From Candidatus Aegiribacteria sp. (GTDB lineage: Bacteria; Fermentibacterota; Fermentibacteria; Fermentibacterales; JCC-6): DNA of 8,185 bases. Below, one piece after another: positions 1 to 6,000 of the stretch. Location of the stretch: NCBI GenBank assembly GCA_030600975.1, contig JAUVUL010000052.1, positions 1 to 8,185 of the forward strand, given 5' to 3'. The translations under genes and the position numbers were made by a program. How positions within the stretch are numbered: position 1 is the first letter of the stretch; the number at the start of each line of letters is the position of its first letter. Under the pieces are notes generated by a model. That model ran no database searches. It was not told the DNA's origin and saw only the letters and a list, made by a program, of their open reading frames with translations.

Positions 1-1
1 C

Positions 2-517
2 CTCTATACCTGGCAGCTTGACGGTTCGGGAATTCCAATGGGTACGCCGGATGTCTATGATCTTGGATCGACATTCATCACCGGTGGTATGGGCGGATGT
101 GAATGGGACGGCGATTATCTGTGGACGGTGGATCAGAATTTCGTGGCGGATGATAATCCCATAATCTACAAGTACGATGTGAGTGCACATTCAGTGGTAA
201 GCAGCTGGAGCTACAGTGAAGTGGGCGCTTTCGGCATTGCATGCGTCTGGGACCAAAGCAATCTTTACATCTGGATAAGCGACTGGTACGGTGGCAATAA
301 ACTCGTGGAGCATTCAGATACCGGATCTCTGACAGGACTTACCTACAATATTTCAGCCTCACCTAACGATATCGCTTATAAATATGATCTGGATTTTGAT
401 GGCCCCGGCTTTTTTGTTAGCGACTGGAATACAAATACGATACATTTATATGATCATTGCACGTCGAATCTTGAATGTTCCACGTGGGGAGCCATAAAAG
501 CTGGTTTCATAGAGTAA
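2..517 (+). CDS. Secreted beta-propeller-like protein, 3' end only
   Basis: The frame is open from the left edge (base 2) to a TAA at 515-517, giving 171 visible residues; the N-terminus lies outside the window. The first Met is visible residue 13 and is probably internal, because the residues before it read as ordinary protein. Three similar stretches can be seen, each with a Gly/Ala turn, a Trp/Tyr strand, a Ser/Val-Asp-Trp or Val-Asp strand, then Tyr-Lys-Tyr-Asp, Leu-Val-Glu-His or His-Leu-Tyr-Asp. Examples are GGCEWDGDYLWTVD, IACVWDQSNLYIWISDW and IAYKYDLDFDGPGFFVSDW. Blades of this kind are typical of propellers of the NHL, quinoprotein or glutaminyl-cyclase-like type. Export is inferred from the aromatic, Ser/Gly/Asp-rich composition; the signal peptide is not visible. 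The C-terminus ends STWGAIKAGFIE, which looks like a short tail after the last blade, so the stop is probably genuine. No specific function can be assigned. Confidence 0.75.
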   Translation, partial: LYTWQLDGSGIPMGTPDVYDLGSTFITGGMGGCEWDGDYLWTVDQNFVADDNPIIYKYDVSAHSVVSSWSYSEVGAFGIACVWDQSNLYIWISDWYGGNKLVEHSDTGSLTGLTYNISASPNDIAYKYDLDFDGPGFFVSDWNTNTIHLYDHCTSNLECSTWGAIKAGFIE

Positions 518-537
518 ATACAGGCATCCCGTTCTAT

Positions 538-564
538 GGGACATGCACATTCAGTGGGTGTCCC
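538..564 (+). terminator. Hairpin after the propeller gene, possible 3'-end structure
   Basis: Bases 538-548 (GGGACATGCAC) face 554-564 (GTGGGTGTCCC) across the five-base loop ATTCA. All positions pair except one G-G mismatch, counting one G-T wobble. The hairpin begins 21 bases after the stop of the upstream gene, where a terminator or RNA-stabilising structure is expected. No T-run follows it, so a classical Rho-independent terminator is not supported. Confidence 0.35.
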
Positions 565-600
565 CTGCTGTTAAGAATAACCTCTACTTCTGAAATACTG

Positions 601-658
601 TTTCCCGCGGGTATGAGTTGCAGGCACTCCACAACGAATCTTTATGGATGGCGGGAAA
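601..658. repeat. 8-base inverted repeat upstream of ABC operon
   Basis: TTTCCCGC at 601-608 and GCGGGAAA at 651-658 are perfect reverse complements, separated by 42 bases. The left arm also overlaps the 8-base palindrome CCCGCGGG (604-611). The right arm ends six bases before a TATAAT hexamer. It could be an operator or the outer stem of a leader RNA; chance is also possible for arms this short. Confidence 0.35.
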
Positions 659-670
659 TTTGCATATAAT
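641..670 (+). promoter_or_regulatory. Possible promoter with perfect -10 for ABC operon
   Basis: A perfect TATAAT lies at 665-670. The matching -35 region is weak (TTTATG or TTATGG, around 641-647). Transcription would begin near 677, giving a leader of about 35-41 bases before the ABC ATPase start. Its position in the gap between two + strand genes supports the call; the poor -35 weakens it. Confidence 0.35.
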
Positions 671-699
671 TGACCAATCGATGAATATTCAGTCATAAT
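670..699 (+). promoter_or_regulatory. Alternative promoter for ABC operon
   Basis: TTGACC (670-675) is followed after 18 bases by CATAAT (694-699); each differs from consensus by one base. Transcription would begin near 706, leaving a leader of only 6-12 bases. It competes with the TATAAT-based candidate just upstream, and the sequence does not decide between them. Confidence 0.3.
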
Positions 700-705
700 A
701 ATCCC

Positions 706-711
706 GGGGAG
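706..711 (+). promoter_or_regulatory. Ribosome binding site touching the ATG of the ABC ATPase
   Basis: GGGGAG at 706-711 directly abuts the ATG at 712, which is too close for a normal Shine-Dalgarno role. It lies six bases before the in-frame TTG at 718-720, a good distance. This favours TTG 718 as the true start, two codons inside the longer frame. Confidence 0.5.
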
Positions 712-1650
712 ATGCAATTGTCACAGATCTGCATTCGAGTCAAAGACCTGGTGAAGACGTACAAAGATCTGACTGCATTGAACCGCATTTCCTTTGATGT
801 ACGCGCCGGTGAGATACTTGGAATTCTGGGTCCGAATGGATCGGGAAAGACCACAACCCTCAAATCTATTCTTGGAATCATCGAATTTGATGAAGGTTCG
901 ATTGAGGTAAACGGTATTTCGGTCAAAAGACAAAGAAAAGAAATCCTTAAAAATGTCGGAGCAATTCTTGAGGGAGCCAGAAACATATACTGGCATCTTT
1001 CCCCAAGAGAGAATCTTACATACTTCGCGGGGATCAGAGGTATTCCGGACAAAGCGATCAGCGAGAGGGCAGATTATCTTCTGGAGAGCCTGGAGCTCTC
1101 CGATGTTGCCGACAAGGAAATCAGGCAGTTCTCATCGGGAATGAAGCAGAAATGTGCTCTGGCCTGCGCGTTTATATACAATCCATCCATACTTCTCCTT
1201 GATGAACCCACGCTGGGACTGGATGTGGAGATCAGCCGTACTATAAGAGATTGGCTTCTGAATATTGTGGAGGAGGAGGGGAAGACGATTCTCATCACAT
1301 CCCACAATATGGATTTCATCGAATCCATCTGCGAAAGAATACTCATCATTCGCAGGGGAGAAATAATCTCTCATGAAACCGTGAAATCCCTGAAGGAAAA
1401 ATTCGCCAGAAAGTACTTCAGAATGGATCTGGAGCGCGAACCTCAAAGCCGCCTTCTGGATGAGATATCAACACTGGGTAATGTGTCAGCATCAGGCTGT
1501 TCAATCAAAGTTGAGCTGGAAACCGTGAATCACCTGATCCCCCTGATGAAGATACTGCACGAAGCGGACACAAAACTGCTTGACTTCCACACGGTAGAGA
1601 ACGATCTGGAGGACATCTTCCTTGAGGTAATAAGGGAGGAGACAGAATGA
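712..1650 (+). CDS. ABC-2 exporter ATP-binding protein (DrrA/CcmA-like)
   Basis: This is the ATPase subunit of an ABC-2 type exporter; it should bind and hydrolyse ATP on the cytoplasmic face of the permease encoded next. Visible motifs in the 312 residues are Walker A GPNGSGKTT (40-48), signature FSSGMKQK (140-147; the usual LSGG is FSSG), Walker B ILLLDEPTLGLD (160-171, catalytic Glu165) and the H-loop His198 in TSHNM. The Q-loop area reads GAILEGARNIYW (83-94), with no glutamine at the usual place. Residues after about 225 form the variable C-terminal domain common in DrrA-type ATPases. The start is uncertain: ATG 712 touches the GGGGAG, while TTG 718 has proper spacing. The stop overlaps the permease start in ATGA, which shows an operon. 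The substrate (drug, lipid or polysaccharide) cannot be told. Confidence 0.96.
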   Translation: MQLSQICIRVKDLVKTYKDLTALNRISFDVRAGEILGILGPNGSGKTTTLKSILGIIEFDEGSIEVNGISVKRQRKEILKNVGAILEGARNIYWHLSPRENLTYFAGIRGIPDKAISERADYLLESLELSDVADKEIRQFSSGMKQKCALACAFIYNPSILLLDEPTLGLDVEISRTIRDWLLNIVEEEGKTILITSHNMDFIESICERILIIRRGEIISHETVKSLKEKFARKYFRMDLEREPQSRLLDEISTLGNVSASGCSIKVELETVNHLIPLMKILHEADTKLLDFHTVENDLEDIFLEVIREETE

Positions 1651-2411
1651 AAATGCTGCACCTGATGGCAGCTGAGGGAAAAATGCTTTACTGGACCCTC
1701 CGCAGATACCTTTTCAATACCCTGATGGGTTTTGGTGTCATGTTCCTGATATTCATGGGAATGTTCTGGGGTATAAAGACCATTGGCGGCACCGGTGTAA
1801 CCGGTGATTCTCTGGACAGCATGCTTGTCGGTTACGTGCTGTGGGTAAGCGCTATGCTTGCACTTCAGAATACCGGTACCGAGATAACGAGCGAATCCCA
1901 GAGGGGAACACTTGAACAGCTTTACCTTTCTCCTATGGGAGCAGATAAGATATTCTTCGTTAAAGCCGTAATGAACATGGTCTTCAATTTCATCTTCATT
2001 ACAGCCATGCTCTACATTTCCATGGCAGCCACAGGCAGATGGATGAACATCAACCTGCTGTACCTTTACGCAATGGTGCTGCTGTCCACTCTTTCTCTTG
2101 TGGGAATAAGTTTCATGATGGGTGGTATCGGGCTAATCCACAAACGAATAGGCTCAGTGAACGGGATTCTGTCCTTCGGCCTCATCGGCCTCATGTTTCT
2201 TCCTACATTTCCCATAACCCCTTACGCATTTCTGCCCTTTGTGGCCGGAGCAGCCACGGTACGCAACGGTATTGTAAGGGGACATGTTTACCCGGTGTGG
2301 TGGTACCTGTTCATAGCCGGCAACAGCCTTCTATACCTTGTTCTGGGACTAATGATATTCAGTAAAATGGAGAAAAAGGCCAGACGATTGAACAAAATGG
2401 GACAGTATTAG
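1647..2411 (+). CDS. ABC-2 type transporter permease
   Basis: This 254-residue inner-membrane protein forms the export channel with the ATPase encoded upstream. About six hydrophobic segments are visible: roughly residues 25-46, 58-73, 104-127, 136-164, 171-198 and 217-238, the usual ABC-2 count. The cytoplasmic loop between helices 2 and 3 holds SESQRGTLEQLYLSP (82-96), matching the E-x-x-x-G-T-L-E-Q-L pattern of ABC-2 permeases, which couples to the ATPase. The tail is basic (KMEKKARRLNK) and probably cytoplasmic. The ATG at 1647 overlaps the ATPase stop in ATGA and is preceded by GGGAGGAG (1634-1641) with five bases between, so start and translational coupling are well supported. The gene ends 13 bases from the stop of a convergent gene. 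The cargo is not identifiable. Confidence 0.95.
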   Translation: MKMLHLMAAEGKMLYWTLRRYLFNTLMGFGVMFLIFMGMFWGIKTIGGTGVTGDSLDSMLVGYVLWVSAMLALQNTGTEITSESQRGTLEQLYLSPMGADKIFFVKAVMNMVFNFIFITAMLYISMAATGRWMNINLLYLYAMVLLSTLSLVGISFMMGGIGLIHKRIGSVNGILSFGLIGLMFLPTFPITPYAFLPFVAGAATVRNGIVRGHVYPVWWYLFIAGNSLLYLVLGLMIFSKMEKKARRLNKMGQY

Positions 2412-2424
2412 TGTTCCCGATTCG

Positions 2425-2991
2425 TTAATCGTCCTGTTCATAACCATTAGTATCCCTGCATAGATCCATTAGTCTTCTGTATTCAAAGGCCAGAATTTTT
2501 CTTTCTCCGAGATTCTTCAGGTTTTTTATCCCGGCATGAAATGCTTCCTTTGCTATCTCGGACTGCTTCATATGATGGACAGCCAGGTTCATTATCCGCA
2601 TATATACCTCGAGTCTCTGCGGATCTCTGGGTATCATTTTCTTCAGCAGATCAAGAGCATCTTCATACATGCCGTCCATTATTCGCGCTTCTGGTATGCT
2701 GAACGCGAGATTGATCTCCCGATTAACTGACTTTGGATTGAATATCGATCCAATTGGGTTTGAAACTAAAAGGGATAAGGGTTCCAACATGATAAAGGCG
2801 GGGAGACATAGCGGAAGTACAGCCCATAAAGATATCGGGAATGAAAGCTCTACTAATAATATTACACTTATTGCAAAGAATGGCAGTGAAATCAGAAATC
2901 GCTTAAGAAGCAGTCTCAATGCATACTCTGTGTCGTTCAATCCCGGAATCCTCCCTTCTTCAGGTACCCCATACGGAGAGAAGGAGGTCAT
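2425..2991 (-). CDS. Membrane-anchored TPR-like protein
   Basis: This 188-residue protein has an N-terminal polar stretch, two adjacent hydrophobic helices (about 31-51 and 53-75) and a C-terminal soluble region. The latter contains a helix pair of TPR type: IPEARIMDGMYEDALDLLKKMIPRDPQRLEVYMRI (99-133) has the Gly-x-Tyr-x-x-Ala and x-x-x-Asp-Pro spacing of TPR units, followed by further helices to about 175. A hairpin of two helices with the TPR part in the cytoplasm is the simplest topology (inference). It starts 18 bases after the stop of the cyclase-NTPase-TPR gene on the same strand, so the two are probably co-transcribed and may interact. The ATG at 2991 has no clear Shine-Dalgarno; an in-frame TTG at 2940 has GGGAGG nine bases before it and would still keep both helices. 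No named family is recognised. Confidence 0.85.
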   Translation of the reverse strand: MTSFSPYGVPEEGRIPGLNDTEYALRLLLKRFLISLPFFAISVILLVELSFPISLWAVLPLCLPAFIMLEPLSLLVSNPIGSIFNPKSVNREINLAFSIPEARIMDGMYEDALDLLKKMIPRDPQRLEVYMRIMNLAVHHMKQSEIAKEAFHAGIKNLKNLGERKILAFEYRRLMDLCRDTNGYEQDD

Positions 2992-3009
2992 CTGAAAAGA
3001 TGATCATAT

Positions 3010-6000
3010 TTACATGTCCTCTGAAAGGAATCTGATTTTTTCCCTGATTTTCCTGGATACCTTATCACTTCTGAGTGCTGCATAGAGGTCCAGAGCTTTT
3101 CGTCTGTGTTGTTCTTCTCCCGTTATTCTGTACATCCTGCAGTAAAGAGCTGCCAGATGTTCTTCAGTATCCTCGACTGAAAGCATTTTTTCAAGCACGG
3201 CAACACCTGTAGAAATATCTGAAGTGCATGCCAGGATCGAGGCTTTCAACAGATGAAGGTTGAAAAAAATCTCTTGCTGACCTATATCTTCAGACAGATC
3301 AAGAGCTTCATTGACTAAAATGGATGCTTCACCGTATTTCTTCAGATCACAAGCTATCTCTGCACGCAACAGCAGAAAATCGGAAAGAAGGTTTCTTGCC
3401 CCCAGTTCCCGCAGCAGCCTTATGGCAGTATCCAGAAAAGTTGCCGCTTTAACCGGATCATTCTGGATCCTGGCAATATCGCCAAGATCGCAGTTTGCGT
3501 GCGCGCATCCTTTCTTGTCTTCAAGATCTGTTGATTTGTTCAGCTTGAGACTAAAATATTTTTTGGCCTGATCGTAATTCTCAAGTTCGCGAAAAACATA
3601 ACCCATCAGGCCATAAGCTTGAGCTGTACCCAGTTTATCCTCGATCTGCTCGGAGATATCAAGTTTTTTCTTCGCATACTCCATAGCTTTGTCAAGTTCC
3701 TGAAGATCGAGAAAAATAGTTGTCAGATTTCCTGTTGCGATGCTTTCACCCTTTTTGTATTCGATTTCCTGACAGATCTGAAGCATCTTTTCAAAATACG
3801 TTCCGGCTTCCTCGAATTTTACCTGACTGAAGAGAAGAACCCCGATATTACCGACTGCAGTTGCAATTGCTTTCTGATCTCCCATTTCGTAGGCTATGTT
3901 AAGACGTCGGGAATAGCAGTTCATCGATTCTGAATAGTTTCCCTGGATGTGATAGATATTGCCCAGGTTGTTCAGTGCACCTCCCACCTTTTGCCTGTAA
4001 CCAACCTTGAGAGCGAGTTCCAGCTGCTCTTTATAATGCTGTTCCGCATCGCCTATTCTTCCCTTGCGCCAGCAACAGTTTCCAAGCTTTCCAGTCGGAG
4101 CAACCATCGCGCTCAGGTTGTTTTCCTGTCTGGCAAGTCTCAGTATTTCTTTGGTACTTTCATAACAACCGTCAAAGTCGCATTTTACCCATTGAACACT
4201 GGCTGTAGACTGAAGAGAATTGATCCTGAGCAGGTAGTCATCGGAATCTCCGACAGAAGCCAGCCCCAGCTCCGCATATTCCATGGCTTTGTCGATATCA
4301 CCTAGATGGAGATACAGGTCGGTGAGTTTAGCAGCTATTTCAGAAATACCCTTTTTCTTCTTCTGTTTCTGCTGAAGATTGCTGTATACTGAAAGAGATT
4401 TCAGCAGTAGATTTTCTGCCTCTTTAAGATCTCCACTGGTTTTCATGACCAGCCCGAGATTGAGCAGATTATCTGCAAGCATGTTCATCTCTTTCTGGTT
4501 GTCAGCCTTTGATATGTTGACTCTGAGAATACTTTCTGCTTCGCTCAGATTTCCTGTTCGAATCAGAATATCCACGATTTTTGAATTTATTTCGAGCCGC
4601 ATTTTCTTATCATCGGTATAATCAAGAAGTTTTCTGTAAAAGGATACTGCTTCCTCGTTTCTATAGTCATGTTCAGCACATGAAGCGGCAATCTCTGTAT
4701 ACTTCTTGGCTGAAGCGAGAAGACCACCTTTTTCAAAGTGATACGCAAGGTCAGAAGCTCTGGATATCTTATCTCCGTACAGATATTCCATAGCTCTGGC
4801 AGCAATACCATGAAGTATTCTCAACCTTTTCTTCAGCTGCATTTCATAAGCTGCATCTCGAAGCAATGCATGACGGAAGATGTAGATGATCTCGCTGAGT
4901 GCCGACCAGATCTTCTCTCCTTCTCCCTCATGAAGAACGCTTTTAATATCCGCGCCCCGCAGCATTTCAGACAAAACCGTTACGTCGAATTCTCTTCCAA
5001 GCACTGCCGCTGTCTGAACAAGCCTGCGGAGTCTTGTAGACAATCGGTCAAGCCTTGCGATTATCACTGCTCTTATACTTTCAGGAACTTCAATACCTGA
5101 GTCTTTAAGCCTGCAGAGATCATCAGAGAAATCTATAAGACCTTTTTCTTTCAGGAACAGGCAGAATTGCTCTATAAAGAAGGGATTGCCATCCGCTTTC
5201 CCGTAAATGAAAGAGATGACATCTTCATCTGCGGGACATCCGAGAATCCTTTCGATAAGCTGTGTAATGGGCTTCCTGTCAAGTGTGTCAAGCAGGATTG
5301 TTTCAGTGGTAATATCAGTTCCTGTTTCAAATTTCGGTAAACTTCCGTCTTCGGTCTTTCGACTGGTCACAAGAACCGCTGCAGGGTAATTGCTGACATT
5401 CCTGGTAAGAGCGGAAAGCACTCTTACCGTGTCCGGATCGGCCCAGCTGAAATTCTCAATAACAAAGACAAGAGGGTTCATTATGCATTTTGCTTTGAAG
5501 AACTCTTTAATCGCTATCATTGTATTTTCAAAGCGTTGTTCAGGCTCAAGCTGGTAGTAAAGACTGTTTTCCGAGACGACCCCAAGAAGGGCAGCGAGCA
5601 TTGACTTTGTACGAACGAGTTCTGAAAGAACGGGGTCCGATCGAGCATCATCATTCCCGCAGGTTGAAAGCAGTTCACTGAAAAGTCTTGAGAATTCAGT
5701 ACTGTTCATGTCCCTCTCATTAGAGGGAATCTGATTGAAATATTCTCTGAAATAACTTATGAATGGATTCAGACTGCCTCTGAGTACTTCGTCACATTCC
5801 AGTACAATTATATTAATTTGTGTTCCTAATTTATTTACCGCTTCTGCCGCAAGTCTTGATTTCCCTATACCTGCTTCCCCGTGAATGTAAGCCACTCCGG
5901 CGAATTTTCCTTCAAGAACCGGTTTCATGAAGGCAAGCAGCTTGTCCAGCTCTGATATCCTTCCGACGAAACAGGATTCCATCCTCAGACTTTGACCTCC

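Noticed and set aside
475..669. + strand frame overlapping the propeller gene end, as a frameshifted continuation
   Set aside because: Its translation has no blade-like strands and is Cys/Leu/Ser-rich without pattern, while the propeller frame ends in a plausible C-terminal tail.
693..1052. Open frame on the - strand opposite the ABC ATPase
   Set aside because: It lies wholly against a gene with clear ABC motifs, and its translation has no recognisable domain; it is a shadow frame.
2418..2431. Small hairpin CGATT-CGTT-AATCG between the convergent genes as a bidirectional terminator
   Set aside because: It has only five AT-rich pairs, no T-run on either side, and overlaps a stop codon; too weak to call.
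2981..3002. Strong AAGGAGGT on the + strand followed by an ATG at 3000
   Set aside because: The frame it would serve ends after 11 codons and runs antisense to the cyclase end; the motif reflects Thr-Ser-Phe codons of the - strand gene.
4345..4375. A-rich run in the cyclase message as a programmed frameshift site
   Set aside because: In frame it reads AAG-AAA-AAG, so the heptamer is G-AAA-AAG and does not fit X-XXY-YYZ. The frame continues for over 400 residues of good TPR sequence.
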